Assembly (NCBI RefSeq): GCF_900112175.1
Contig: NZ_FOYT01000002.1
Span: 992,001 to 1,056,000 of the forward strand
Direction of reading: 5' to 3'
From: Halogeometricum rufum
GTDB taxonomy: Archaea; Halobacteriota; Halobacteria; Halobacteriales; Haloferacaceae
DNA length: 64,000 nucleotides
Shown here: one piece after another, positions 16,537 through 29,280 of the stretch
Numbering within the stretch: position 1 is the first letter of the stretch
Layout of the letters: every line of letters starts with the position of its first letter
Notes under the pieces: generated by a model
Told to the model about the DNA's origin: nothing
Databases searched by the model: none
The model's input: only the letters and a program-made list of their open reading frames with translations
Made by a program: the position numbers and the translations under genes

Positions 16537-16863
16537 TCAGGCGAGTCGGTTCGCGCAGTTCCAGCACCGGTCGAACGTGCGGTCCGGTTCGTTCTCCGTC
16601 CCGCAGTGCGGGCAGTAGCGGCCGTCGGACCGACTGTCCGGCCTGTCGGCGGGCGAGTTCGGCGACGCGGCGAGACGCGGCGTCCGCGCGAGGCCGCCGC
16701 GTTCGGTCCCCTGTGCAACCGTCCCGTCGGGACGGTCCTCGGAGTCCCCGAACACGCCGTCGTACCCCGTCTCGTCGCCGTTGTTCAGGAGGTACCGATA
16801 CACCAGTAGCTGGAGTACCGTGAGCCCGATGGCGTAGACGACGATCCAACCCCACGGGTCCAT
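16537..16863 (-). CDS. Membrane-anchored zinc-ribbon protein
   Basis: A 108-residue protein. An N-terminal membrane segment (WIVVYAIGLTVLQLLVYRYLL, residues 5-25) leads to a disordered Asp/Arg/Pro-rich linker and a C-terminal zinc ribbon, YCPHCGTENEPDRTFDRCWNCANRLA, with CxxC and CxxC spaced by 13. The layout is that of the many haloarchaeal zinc-ribbon membrane proteins of unknown role. The start follows from the first ATG of the frame at 16863. Confidence 0.75.
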   Translation of the reverse strand: MDPWGWIVVYAIGLTVLQLLVYRYLLNNGDETGYDGVFGDSEDRPDGTVAQGTERGGLARTPRLAASPNSPADRPDSRSDGRYCPHCGTENEPDRTFDRCWNCANRLA

Positions 16864-16952
16864 ACTGTGGTATCGGTTAGCAAGGTACTTTATCGTTCGG
16901 GGGGAGCGCCGTCGCTCTCGGACGCGGCGCGGCGAGGAGGGTGGAGAACGGC

Positions 16953-17912
16953 TCAGTCGTCGGACCCGGGGTCGGACCCGGAGTCGGACTCGACGGCGTC
17001 TGGGGCGTCGGGCGCGTCCGGCGGCGAGAGCGTGCGTCCGAACTCGTCGAACGTGTCGAGTCCGTCGGGGAGGTCGTACGGAATCCGCCGCTCCTCCTGT
17101 CGGTTGACGAGGCGGTCCGCGACGGGGTCGGCGACCGACTCCCAGCCGGGTTTGACGCGGATGCTCTCGGCGGGCGTGCCGGCGACGACGTGGTGGGCGG
17201 GGACGTCGCCCTGCACGACCGACCGCGCGCCGACGACGCTGTTGGTGCCGATTCGGATGCCGGCGCGGACCATCGCGTCGTAGGTGACGCGGGCGTCGTC
17301 CTCGACGACGGTGTGGTAGTTCTCGACTGCGGTCTGGTCCACCACGTCGTGGTCGTGGCTGTAGAGGTGAACGCCGTCGGAGATGGAGACCCGGTCGCCG
17401 ATGGTGAGTCGCCCGCGGTCGTCGAGGTGGACGTCGTCGTGGACGACGGTGTTGTCGCCGACGGAGATGTTGTGACCGTAGGTGAAGGTGATACCCTTGA
17501 AGAACCGGCAGTCGTCCCCGCACTCCTCGAACAGGTGGTCGGCCAGCATCTGTCGGAACCGGAGGGCGAAGTCGACGTTGTCGGCCATCGGCGTCGCGTC
17601 GAACTGTCGCCACAGCCACTGCAGGTACTTCGACTCCGTGTATCGGGACTCGTCCTTCTCGGCGTAGTACTCCGACTCCAGCGTGGCGTTGCACGGGTCG
17701 TACCCCTGCAGGCGGACCCGTTCGGCCGCCGAGAGGTCCTCGCCCGCCTGCCACCGTTCGTACGCCGCCCGGTCGCCGTGGAGGTCCACGAGCGTCTCTG
17801 TGACGACCTCGCACGTGTCCTCCGCCGAGGAGAGCCGTTCGTCCACCTCGTCGATGAACGCCTGCACGTTCCGTTCCGCCTCCGCGGGGAGAGAGACGTG
17901 GACTTTCGTCAT
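16953..17912 (-). CDS. Left-handed beta-helix acyltransferase (maltose/galactoside acetyltransferase-like)
   Basis: A 319-residue protein. Residues about 60-125 are the helical maltose O-acetyltransferase-type N-terminal region, and residues about 130-260 the hexapeptide-repeat beta-helix: TFTYGHNISVGDNTVVHDDV, LTIGDRVSISDGVHLYSHDHD, AGIRIGTNSVVGARSVVQGDVPAHHVVAGTPA. His residues in LYSHDHD sit where the catalytic His of this class occurs. It should transfer acetyl from acetyl-CoA to a sugar hydroxyl. A disordered Asp/Ser-rich tail carries SDSGSDPGSDD. It is divergent from the GH68 gene, so a role in modifying fructan or its precursors is possible but unproven. Confidence 0.82.
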   Translation of the reverse strand: MTKVHVSLPAEAERNVQAFIDEVDERLSSAEDTCEVVTETLVDLHGDRAAYERWQAGEDLSAAERVRLQGYDPCNATLESEYYAEKDESRYTESKYLQWLWRQFDATPMADNVDFALRFRQMLADHLFEECGDDCRFFKGITFTYGHNISVGDNTVVHDDVHLDDRGRLTIGDRVSISDGVHLYSHDHDVVDQTAVENYHTVVEDDARVTYDAMVRAGIRIGTNSVVGARSVVQGDVPAHHVVAGTPAESIRVKPGWESVADPVADRLVNRQEERRIPYDLPDGLDTFDEFGRTLSPPDAPDAPDAVESDSGSDPGSDD

Positions 17913-18002
17913 CGACTCCGGGTTCGCTCCCGCCGAACTAATCCGTTCGGTTGTGTAGCGCCGTCGGCGAACCGCGACCGTCGCCGCGCGAGCCGGGGCA
18001 CA

Positions 18003-18031
18003 CGATTGACTACCGCGGTAGTAAACAATCG
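18003..18031. promoter_or_regulatory. Nested palindrome in the GH68/acyltransferase intergenic region
   Basis: A perfect 14-bp palindrome actaccgcggtagt (18009-18022) is flanked by cgattg (18003-18008) and its complement caatcg (18026-18031). It lies about 20 bases upstream of the TATA-like ctttac at 18046-18051, a usual position for a haloarchaeal activator or repressor site. The right half contains gtagtaaacaa, also found before the GH32 gene. Confidence 0.6.
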
Positions 18032-18073
18032 GATACCGACGGGCACTTTACGCAGTTCGGGGAACGGACGGGT

Positions 18074-19372
18074 ATGACCGACGAGGAGCGTCCGGCGGTC
18101 CCGACGGACCGACCGGCGTGGACCCGCGACCACGCGGCGCGGTTGCGCCGCGACGAGACGAACGTCACACCGATAATCTACCCGCCCGAGGCGAATCTGG
18201 ACGAGGACCTGCACGTCTGGGACACGTGGTGGCTCCGCGACCGAGACGGGTCGCCCGCGGAGGTGAACGGCCGCCGCGTCGTCTTCGCCCTCACGGCGTC
18301 GTCGAAACTGCTGCCGGGGAAGCGACACGACGTGGCGACGATTCGGTACTTCCACTCGGCGGACGGCGAGTCCTGGGAGACGGGCGGCCGCGTCTTCGAA
18401 CCCGAGGGGACGCTCGGGTCCCGGCAGTGGGCCGGGTCGGCCCTGCACGACGACGGCGACGTGTACCTCTACTACACCGCCGCGGGTCTGAGCGACGAAC
18501 CCGAACTCACCTACTCGCAGCGCATCGCCCTCGCGACGGGCGGCACCATCGACGCCGACGACGGCGGGGTCAGTATCGAGGGGCCGTGGGACCACTCGGT
18601 CCTCCTCGAACCCGACGGCGAGTGGTACGAACGCGAGGCGCAGAGCCGCGGGATGACGTACACGTTCCGCGACCCGTGGTTCTTCGAGGACCCCGCCTCC
18701 GGCGAGACGTACCTGCTGTTCGAGGCGAACACGCCCGTCCCCGAGGGGTCCGACGCCTGCGACGGGGACGCCGCGCGACAGGCGTTCAACGGGAGCGTCG
18801 GCATCGCCCACTCGCCGACGGGCGACCCCACCGAGTTCGAGTTGCGGCCGCCGCTTCTGGACGCCGTCTGCGTGAATCAGGAACTCGAACGCCCCCACCT
18901 CGTCGTCCGCGACGGGACGTACTACCTGTTCGTCTCCAGCCACCACCACACGTTCGCGCCGGATATCGAGGGCTACGACGCCCTGTACGGGTTCGTCGCC
19001 GACGGCCTGCGCGGCGACTACGAACCGCTGAACGGGCACGGGATGATCCTGACGAACCCCGCGAACGCGCCGTTTCAGGCGTACTCGTGGCTGGCGTACG
19101 ACCACGGCGACGAACTGCTCGTCACCTCCTTCTTCAACTACTTCGACTACGACCGGCCGTCGATGGACGACGTCGCCCTCCTCCCCGAGGACGAGCAGAT
19201 GCGCCGCTTCGGCGGCACCCTCGCGCCGACGGTGAGGGTGGCGCTTGAGGGGTCCGAGACGCGCGTCCGCGGAACGCTCGGACACGGCCACCTCCCCCTC
19301 GCGCGCGAGTCGTTACCGGCGGACCCGTTCGAGGGCGACGTCGGCGCGGAACGCGACCCGTACCGCTACTGA
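18074..19372 (+). CDS. GH68 fructosyltransferase (levansucrase/inulosucrase family)
   Basis: A 432-residue five-bladed beta-propeller enzyme that transfers fructose from sucrose to build fructan or hydrolyses sucrose. The catalytic triad is visible: nucleophile Asp in HVWDTWW, transition-state stabiliser Asp in FRDPWFFED, and acid/base Glu in NQELERPHLV. RQWAGSALH and the VSSHHHTF segment are also family-typical. The size matches archaeal GH68 enzymes and lacks the C-terminal extensions of Gram-positive ones. No signal peptide is present (MTDEERPAVPTDRPAW). A TATA-like element and a palindrome upstream fit a leaderless, regulated promoter. It converges with the GH32 gene. Whether product is levan or inulin cannot be read from sequence. 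Confidence 0.92.
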   Translation: MTDEERPAVPTDRPAWTRDHAARLRRDETNVTPIIYPPEANLDEDLHVWDTWWLRDRDGSPAEVNGRRVVFALTASSKLLPGKRHDVATIRYFHSADGESWETGGRVFEPEGTLGSRQWAGSALHDDGDVYLYYTAAGLSDEPELTYSQRIALATGGTIDADDGGVSIEGPWDHSVLLEPDGEWYEREAQSRGMTYTFRDPWFFEDPASGETYLLFEANTPVPEGSDACDGDAARQAFNGSVGIAHSPTGDPTEFELRPPLLDAVCVNQELERPHLVVRDGTYYLFVSSHHHTFAPDIEGYDALYGFVADGLRGDYEPLNGHGMILTNPANAPFQAYSWLAYDHGDELLVTSFFNYFDYDRPSMDDVALLPEDEQMRRFGGTLAPTVRVALEGSETRVRGTLGHGHLPLARESLPADPFEGDVGAERDPYRY

Positions 19373-19396
19373 CCGCACCGACCGCGCCCCACTCAC

Positions 19397-23188
<3,792 letters not shown>

Positions 23189-23217
23189 TTAGGAGCGTGG
23201 CGACCGACCGCCGAGAC

Positions 23218-24003
23218 ATGACGACAGCGTACGCACCCGGCAGCGTCACCACCGTCTTCGTGCCGCGTTCCGACCCGGCGGAGGGCTCGCTGGGCGTCAG
23301 TTTCGCCGTCGAGGACGGCGTGCGAGCCACCGTCGAACCGGCCGATGAGACCACCGTTCGACTGGACGGGTCGACCACAGCGTTCGAACCCGTCGCGGGC
23401 GTGCTCGACCGTCTCGGCGTCACGGCCGCCGTCTCGCTCTCGGCCGACGCGCCGGTCGGACGCGGCTTCGGCGCGAGTGGTGCGGCGACGCTCGCCACCG
23501 CTCTCGCCGCCGTCGCGGAGTTCGAGCTCGACGCGGACCGCGAGGACGCCCTCGAGGCGGCCCACCGCGCCGAAGTCACCGCCGGGACGGGTCTCGGAGA
23601 CGTGTTCGTGCAGGACGTGGGCGGGTTCGTGTGGAGCACCGGCGACGGCCGCGACCGGGCCGAACGCACCGACCGCATCGAGTACAGTTCGATGGGCGAC
23701 ATCGCCACGCGGGAGGTTCTCGACGACGAGTCCGCTGTGGCGAACGTCGCCGACGCGGGCACCGAGACGCTCTCGGCGTTCCACCCCGGCGACTCCATGC
23801 AGGCGTGGTTCGAGGCGTCGTGGGCGTTCGCGCAGCGAACCGAACTGCCGACGGCGTCCGTCGAACGGACGGTCGAACGCGTCGTCGACGCCGGCGGCGC
23901 GGCGACGATGGCGATGGTGGGCGAGACGGTGCTGGCGACGGGCGTCGACGGCGTCCTCGACTCGGAGACGCGCGTCACGAACGAGGGCGCTCGCGTGCTG
24001 TAG
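23218..24003 (+). CDS. Pantoate kinase (GHMP family)
   Basis: A 261-residue kinase that phosphorylates pantoate in the archaeal coenzyme A pathway. The N-terminus TAYAPGSVTTVFVP and SLGVSFAVEDG are characteristic of archaeal pantoate kinases, and the GHMP phosphate-binding loop is PVGRGFGASGAATLATALA. TGLGDVFVQDVGGFVW follows as in the family. The start at 23218 gives the conserved MTTAYAPGS; the frame opens slightly earlier. The partner enzyme phosphopantothenate synthetase is not in this window. Confidence 0.9.
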   Translation: MTTAYAPGSVTTVFVPRSDPAEGSLGVSFAVEDGVRATVEPADETTVRLDGSTTAFEPVAGVLDRLGVTAAVSLSADAPVGRGFGASGAATLATALAAVAEFELDADREDALEAAHRAEVTAGTGLGDVFVQDVGGFVWSTGDGRDRAERTDRIEYSSMGDIATREVLDDESAVANVADAGTETLSAFHPGDSMQAWFEASWAFAQRTELPTASVERTVERVVDAGGAATMAMVGETVLATGVDGVLDSETRVTNEGARVL

Positions 24004-24044
24004 GCACCGAAAGTAACTTTCATCTGGTTGTCGAATCGCCGCGT

Positions 24045-24485
24045 ATGACCCTCCTCGAACGAATCGGCGACTGGCTCGCCGCCAACGCCCGCGCCGTCCG
24101 GGACAGCCCGCCACTCGCGGGCGTCGTCGCCGGACTGTGGCTGTTTCTCGTCGTCCTCGCCAGCGGCGGCAACCCGCTGATGGCGTTTCTCACGGTGGCA
24201 CCGCTCGTGATGCTCGGGATGTACGCCGTCGACTGGGTGCTCGGCTACCTCCGCGGCGACGGCGCCGAGACGCGGCAGTCGAGCGAGTCCGCCGCGCCGT
24301 ACGAACCGGCCGACGAGGAGTCGGCCATCGCCCGCCTCCGCGAACGCTACGCTGCCGGCGACGTGGACCACGCGGAGTTCGAGCGACGACTGGACGCACT
24401 CGTCGAGACTGAGAGCGTCGCGCGCGACGATGCGGGGTCACAGGCGCGAACGCGGACGCTCGAACGACGGGAAGTGAACCGGTAG
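24045..24485 (+). CDS. SHOCT-domain membrane protein
   Basis: A 146-residue protein with two membrane segments (about residues 24-42 and 46-66) and a C-terminal SHOCT motif: IARLRERYAAGDVDHAEFERRLDALVE. SHOCT domains occur at protein ends, probably as oligomerisation or interaction elements; no activity is assigned. The ATG at 24045 comes about 26 bases after an A/T-rich gtaactttcat stretch that could be its TATA element. Confidence 0.8.
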   Translation: MTLLERIGDWLAANARAVRDSPPLAGVVAGLWLFLVVLASGGNPLMAFLTVAPLVMLGMYAVDWVLGYLRGDGAETRQSSESAAPYEPADEESAIARLRERYAAGDVDHAEFERRLDALVETESVARDDAGSQARTRTLERREVNR

Positions 24486-24600
24486 CGCACCCCCTCGTTT
24501 CCGTTCGAAACCGAGCGACTGCGCCGCCGTCGGCGCGCAGTCGCAACCGTCTCGGCGACGGACAGAAAGAGAGACAGTCGCCCGTCTCGGCGCGACTCGG

Positions 24601-26145
24601 TTACGCGAGGAAGACGTGTCGCGGGCGGTCCGCGAGGACGTCGCGGCCCCACTGGACGGTGTCGCGGAAGTCGTCCGACCGGAAGAAGCCCATCGCGTCC
24701 TCGCGGGAGTCCCACTGGCTGGCGATGAACATGTCGTTCTCGTCCTCGCGGTTGACCATCAGGTCGGTGTCCTGGTGGCCGTCGATGTCGGCGAGTGCGT
24801 CGCCGACGGTGTCGAACTTCTCGACGAAGTCCTCGCGGTAGTCGGGCTTGACGGTGTAGAACATCCCCATCGTGCCGAACCCGGACTCCTCGCCGGCGCG
24901 CGAGACGATGCCGGGCAGTTCCGAGAGGAACCCGGCGGCCGTCTCCGCCGCCGACTGCGTCTCCCAGATGGAGACGACGGCGGTCCGTTCGCGTTCGAGA
25001 GCCTCGTAGACGGCCGTCTTGACGTGCGTCCCGTAGTGGTCGAAGTTGCCGCGGAGACCCTCCACCTCCTCGAACAGTTCGTCGGTGTCGGCCTCCGAGT
25101 AGAGCACCGTGGCGTACACGTCCTCGCCGTGGGGTTTGCCCGCGTAGATGTTCAGGTCCTCGAGTTCGCCGCGGATGTCGTCCGCCTCCGTCTCGTCGCT
25201 CTCGGCGGACTCGCCGTGCGGGGAGTCGCCGTGCGTGTGTCCGCCGCCGCCGCCGTGTGCGCCGCCGTGGTCGTCGCCCCCGTGGGGGGAGTCACCGTGG
25301 GCGTGGCCGTGCGCCGACCCGTGCGCGCCGTGTTCGGCGTGGGCGGCCGCCTCGTCGTGTTCGGCCGTGGGGACCGACTCCCCGTCGAGGTACGCGCCCA
25401 GGTCGGCGGGCGGGAACCGGCGGCCGACGTAGAACTGGCCGAACTCGCCGTACTTCGAGGAGACGTCGTCGAAGCGCATGTCGTAGACGATGTCCTTGAT
25501 GTCCGTGGGGTCCTCGGCGAACAGCGTCACGCCCCACTCGAAGTCGTCGAAGCCGACGGAGGAGGCGATGACCTGCTTTATCTTCCCGGCGTACTCGCGG
25601 CCGGTGTCGCCGTGGACGGACATCATCTCGGCGCGTTCGTCGAACGGCAGGTCGTACCAGTTGTGTTTCTCGCCGCGGCGCTTCGACATCGGATAGAAGG
25701 CGACGTACTGGTCGTCGGGGACGTCGGGTTCGAGTTTCCCCTCGATGTAGCGGCGCAGACCCTCGTCGATGTCGGCGTCCTCGTCCTCGAAGTACTCCTG
25801 CGAGACGTACCCCGACACCTCGGTGACGGAGACGTACGAGGTGGCCTGTTCGGTGAAGTTCGCGAGCGACGTGCGCTCGAACTGCCGTTCGGCCCGCGAG
25901 AGGTCGTCGAGCGTCGGGCGGAAGTGGACGACGAGCAGGTCCGCCTTGTGGCCGAGGACGGAGAAGACGGCCGACGTTCCCTCGTCGGCGTCCTCGACGG
26001 CCTCGTGCGCGCGGAGGTACTCGACGCCCTCGCCGACGGCGCGTTCGCGTTCGTGTTCGGGCGCGTCGCGCCACGCGTCCCAGTCCACGGTTCGGAAGTC
26101 GTGCAGGACGAACCAACCCTCGTCGGTCGGTGGGGCTTCTGGCAT
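24601..26145 (-). CDS. pitA: PitA-type heme protein: HemQ/chlorite dismutase domain fused to monooxygenase-like domain
   Basis: A 514-residue fusion. Residues 1 to about 245 are the HemQ/Cld domain: FYPMSKRRGEKHNWYDLP contains the Tyr of coproheme decarboxylases, and MMSVHGDTGREY carries the proximal heme His. Residues about 258-322 are a His/Gly-rich linker (AAHAEHGAHGSAHGHAHGDSPHGG). Residues from about 335 form ferredoxin-like antibiotic-monooxygenase (ABM) repeats ending IASQWDSREDAMGFF. This arrangement is known from Haloferax PitA. The likely role is the last step of coproporphyrin-dependent heme synthesis; the ABM part might degrade or hand over heme. It is divergent from the PadR gene. 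Confidence 0.92.
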   Translation of the reverse strand: MPEAPPTDEGWFVLHDFRTVDWDAWRDAPEHERERAVGEGVEYLRAHEAVEDADEGTSAVFSVLGHKADLLVVHFRPTLDDLSRAERQFERTSLANFTEQATSYVSVTEVSGYVSQEYFEDEDADIDEGLRRYIEGKLEPDVPDDQYVAFYPMSKRRGEKHNWYDLPFDERAEMMSVHGDTGREYAGKIKQVIASSVGFDDFEWGVTLFAEDPTDIKDIVYDMRFDDVSSKYGEFGQFYVGRRFPPADLGAYLDGESVPTAEHDEAAAHAEHGAHGSAHGHAHGDSPHGGDDHGGAHGGGGGHTHGDSPHGESAESDETEADDIRGELEDLNIYAGKPHGEDVYATVLYSEADTDELFEEVEGLRGNFDHYGTHVKTAVYEALERERTAVVSIWETQSAAETAAGFLSELPGIVSRAGEESGFGTMGMFYTVKPDYREDFVEKFDTVGDALADIDGHQDTDLMVNREDENDMFIASQWDSREDAMGFFRSDDFRDTVQWGRDVLADRPRHVFLA

Positions 26146-26360
26146 GTCCGCACGTTAGCGTTTCTCCCGTATGGGAGTTGCGAGTCGTCCCCGCGGATAC
26201 GACGCGCGTACCTCTCTGACCGGGCACGCGCGTCGCGAACCCCCGCCGCGGACCGACGAGTCGTGAACGGGCGAGCGTCACCCGACTCGGACGCTGAACC
26301 GGCCGCGACGGCGCGCGCTGGCCGACGTATCGCGGACCGGAAATTCCCGCGACGACCGAA

Positions 26361-26379
26361 ACCCTTTCACAGAGAGGGT
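26361..26379. promoter_or_regulatory. Dyad upstream of the PadR gene
   Basis: acccttt...agagggt forms an imperfect 19-bp dyad (arms accct and agggt, with ttc/gag next to them) that ends 16 bases before the PadR ATG at 26395. PadR proteins commonly bind such dyads in their own promoters. It could equally serve the divergent pitA gene 216 bases away. Confidence 0.4.
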
Positions 26380-26394
26380 CGGAACCTTCGCCCG

Positions 26395-26919
26395 ATGCGG
26401 AAGAGTGGCCCCCCGAAGGGACTCATCTCGTACCTCGTGCTCGAACTCTTGGACGAGAAGCCGCGGTACGGCTACGAGATACTGAAGGAGATAAACGACA
26501 TCAGCGGCGGCCACTGGGAGCCCTCGTACGGGTCCGTCTACCCCATCCTGTACAAGTTCGAGGACAAGGGCTGGGCCACCCGAATCGAACGCGAGGAGGA
26601 GTCCGACCGGAAGTACTTCGAACTCACCGACGCCGGCCGGGAGGAACTCACCGAGAAGCGTCGGGAGTCCGGCGGGAAGGCGGCCGACTTCGGCGACATC
26701 ATCCTCGGCTTCTACCACGTCTACGTCGCCTTCGCCACCGACGACCGGTTCGAGGTGGAGACGGCCGACGGTCTCTGGCGGTTCGACGAGACGTTCAGTT
26801 CGTGGATCATCGAACAGTTGATTCGCCACCACGAACGCGACTTCGGCACGTTCGAGCGAATCGACGCGACGCCCGAGGAGTTCTACGAGCGAGAGGGCGT
26901 CGAGTACGACGAGGACTGA
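26395..26919 (+). CDS. PadR-family transcriptional regulator
   Basis: A 174-residue DNA-binding protein. Residues about 8-85 form the PadR winged helix: SYLVLELLDEKPRYGYEIL, then HWEPSYGSVYPILYKFEDKGW as recognition region, and SDRKYFELTDAGREEL as wing. The C-terminal half (about 90-174) is helical and acidic, with ERDFGTFERIDATPEEFYERE, and probably mediates dimerisation or ligand binding. The neighbour pitA is divergent, so control of heme-related or stress genes is possible, but no target is shown by sequence. Confidence 0.88.
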   Translation: MRKSGPPKGLISYLVLELLDEKPRYGYEILKEINDISGGHWEPSYGSVYPILYKFEDKGWATRIEREEESDRKYFELTDAGREELTEKRRESGGKAADFGDIILGFYHVYVAFATDDRFEVETADGLWRFDETFSSWIIEQLIRHHERDFGTFERIDATPEEFYEREGVEYDED

Positions 26920-26967
26920 CCCGCCGCCGGCGTCGCCGGCGGAGGCGACTCCGAAACGGTCGCGGCG

Positions 26968-28782
26968 TCAGCCGCTCAGCACCGTCGGCCCGAACACGAG
27001 GAGGAGCAGCGACAGCAGCATCGTCACGCCGACGCCCGTCGTGATGGTGCGGACGACGGTGTACGGCTGCGAGACGGGGAGCCGCGAGACGACGGCCTCC
27101 GCGCTGGTCCGCAGGATGCGCCCGCCGTCGAGCGGGTAGCCCGGGATGCAGTTGAACATGCCGAGCTGGAGGTTTATCCACGCCATCCAGAAGCAGACGT
27201 TGGCGAGGAGGAACACCCCCGACCCGAGGAACGCGAGCGGTCCGGTCACGGCGTAGAAGTTGGCGACGTTGCTCGTGAACCCCGGGAAGTTGGGGATGCC
27301 GAGGACGAGGGAGGCAAGCGGGAGGATGAGCGCGACGTACACCGCGCTGAGCGGCGAGTCCGCGATGGCCCCCGAGATGCCGAGGGCGTCGGGGCCGCCG
27401 TCGCCGCCGAGGAGGGCGACGTACGTGCCCGCGGGGTACGACTGCACGCCGAAGTCGGTGAGCAGGAGTCCGCTCGACCCGGGGAACAGGTTGACGCCGA
27501 GGAACGCGCCGCCGTCGCGCGGGTTCTCGCCCAGCGTCACCTGGTACGTCTCGAACCCGCCGTCGGCGTGGAGTTCGACGGGCACCGTCGTGCCGGGGTC
27601 GATGCCGTCCAGCACCCGGTCGAGGTCGGAGGAGGAGGTGACGCGTTCGCCGTCGATGGCGGTGACGATGACGCTCTCACCGGTCGGCGCACCCGCGCTT
27701 CCGAGAGGGCCGTCGGCCGTCGCCCCCGTGACGTACGCGCCGACGGGGATGGTGACCGTCCCGCGCGAGGTGGTGACGCTGGCGAACCTGTCGTCGCCGA
27801 CCGCTTCGGAGAACCCGCGCTGGGTGTAGACGGGGGTGCCGTTCACCTGCGTGACGGTTATCGGCTGGTCGGACACCGAGAGGTTCGCGGGGTTGCCCGC
27901 GACGGAGCCGGCGACGATGAGCGACCGCTGGACCGTCACCGTCCGCGTCTCGCGGTCCGCGGCGCTCTCGCCGCCGTCGAGTTCGACCTCGACCTGCGCG
28001 GCGTCCGTCGAACGGAGCGCCGACTGGAGCGTCGTCTCGTTGTCGACGGGCGCGCCGGCGACGGCGGTGATGCGGTCGCCCTGTCCGATGCCGGCCGCGG
28101 CGGCGGGCGACCCGTCGTACGACCCGGCGACGGCCATGCCGGGTGCGACGGCGATAGAGCCGATGACGGGGCCGAACAGGAGGGCGAACGCGACGATGGT
28201 GACGGCGAAGTTGTTCGTCACGCCGGCGGCGAACATCCGGGACTTGCCGCCGCGGTCGGCCTTCCGCTGGCTCTCCTCGTCGGGTTCGACGAACGCGCCG
28301 AGGGGCAGAATCGTGAACAGGAAGAGGCCCATCGACTCGATTTCGATGTCCTCGACGCGGCAGAGGATGCCGTGGCCGCCCTCGTGGACGACGAGGCCGA
28401 CGAGGAGGCCGAAGATTATCTCGGGGGCGACCGACAGGGGGAGGAAGTCGTTGACGCCCGGGATGACGAGGAAGTTCTGCGGTTGGTTCACCGCGGAGGG
28501 CGCGGGCGGGTTCTGGAGGATGAGGATGCCCTGCACGAGGAGGAACAGGAACATCCCGACCATGATGACGATGGCCGTCCCGAGGCCGAAGTTGGTCCAC
28601 GCCCGCCAGAACCGCTTCGGCGTGGCGACCCAGTCGATGAAGTCGCGCCCGCGCTTCGTGTGGACGGTCGTGAACGGCCCCTGAATGCGGACCGACGAGG
28701 GCAGCAGACCGCGGCGGCGCAAGAGGAGGGCGACGAGAGAGTACGCCAGCAGACCGACGAGTACCCACAGTAGGGTGTTCAT
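26968..28782 (-). CDS. Site-2-type membrane metalloprotease with two PDZ domains
   Basis: A 604-residue M50-family intramembrane protease. Zinc ligands are His133 and His137 with Glu134 in VVHEGGHG (HExxH) and the distant Asp in CIPGYPLDGGR (about residue 545). Between them lie two PDZ-like domains (about residues 205-290 and 345-415), the first with GSPAAAAGIGQGDRITAVAG. About seven to eight membrane segments flank these. It should cleave membrane-bound regulators or stress sensors, as RseP and archaeal S2P do. A second, shorter S2P lies at 33899. The HEGGH variant keeps all metal ligands. Confidence 0.92.
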   Translation of the reverse strand: MNTLLWVLVGLLAYSLVALLLRRRGLLPSSVRIQGPFTTVHTKRGRDFIDWVATPKRFWRAWTNFGLGTAIVIMVGMFLFLLVQGILILQNPPAPSAVNQPQNFLVIPGVNDFLPLSVAPEIIFGLLVGLVVHEGGHGILCRVEDIEIESMGLFLFTILPLGAFVEPDEESQRKADRGGKSRMFAAGVTNNFAVTIVAFALLFGPVIGSIAVAPGMAVAGSYDGSPAAAAGIGQGDRITAVAGAPVDNETTLQSALRSTDAAQVEVELDGGESAADRETRTVTVQRSLIVAGSVAGNPANLSVSDQPITVTQVNGTPVYTQRGFSEAVGDDRFASVTTSRGTVTIPVGAYVTGATADGPLGSAGAPTGESVIVTAIDGERVTSSSDLDRVLDGIDPGTTVPVELHADGGFETYQVTLGENPRDGGAFLGVNLFPGSSGLLLTDFGVQSYPAGTYVALLGGDGGPDALGISGAIADSPLSAVYVALILPLASLVLGIPNFPGFTSNVANFYAVTGPLAFLGSGVFLLANVCFWMAWINLQLGMFNCIPGYPLDGGRILRTSAEAVVSRLPVSQPYTVVRTITTGVGVTMLLSLLLLVFGPTVLSG

Positions 28783-28851
28783 CGTCGGGACAAGGGGATG
28801 AGCGCTGAAAGACGTTCGGATTGCTACCGCCGCACAGTCAGCCGCGACCCG

Positions 28852-29121
28852 TCACTCGTCGGGCGATTCGGTGCCCGCTTCGGCCACCTCGTCTTCGAAC
28901 GCAATCTCCGCGAACTCCGCGTCGTCGCCCGCCGTGACGCGACGGTACAGGAGGTAGCCCGCGGCCGCGACGAGTGCGAGGACGACCATCGTCCGGAGCA
29001 GTCGGCGACCGGTCGAGGACGCCGTCGACGCCGTCGCGTCGTCGTCGATGGGTATCTCGACCCGGTCGGAGTCGGTGTCGTCGGTTCCTTCGCGTCCGAA
29101 GTTGAGTTCGATGAGTGCCAT
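28852..29121 (-). CDS. Single-pass membrane protein, acidic
   Basis: An 89-residue protein. An acidic N-terminal half with many Thr/Ser/Asp residues precedes one membrane segment (about residues 41-59, TMVVLALVAAAGYLLYRRV), then an acidic tail. The start ATG at 29121 opens with MALIELNFGREG. I do not recognise a family. It is divergent from the LURP-one-like gene. Confidence 0.65.
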   Translation of the reverse strand: MALIELNFGREGTDDTDSDRVEIPIDDDATASTASSTGRRLLRTMVVLALVAAAGYLLYRRVTAGDDAEFAEIAFEDEVAEAGTESPDE

Positions 29122-29280
29122 TGTGACCTCCGCGTCGGCGCGCGGACGCCGGAGCGGAGTCGAAACGCTCGTCGTCCAGTGAGTCCGACGCAGGGAGAGA
29201 GGTACGCGAGAGAACGGCATAAATCTGCCCGCGTCGCCCGAAACCCTATCCCGGAGAGCGAGGAATCTCTCGACGAACGA

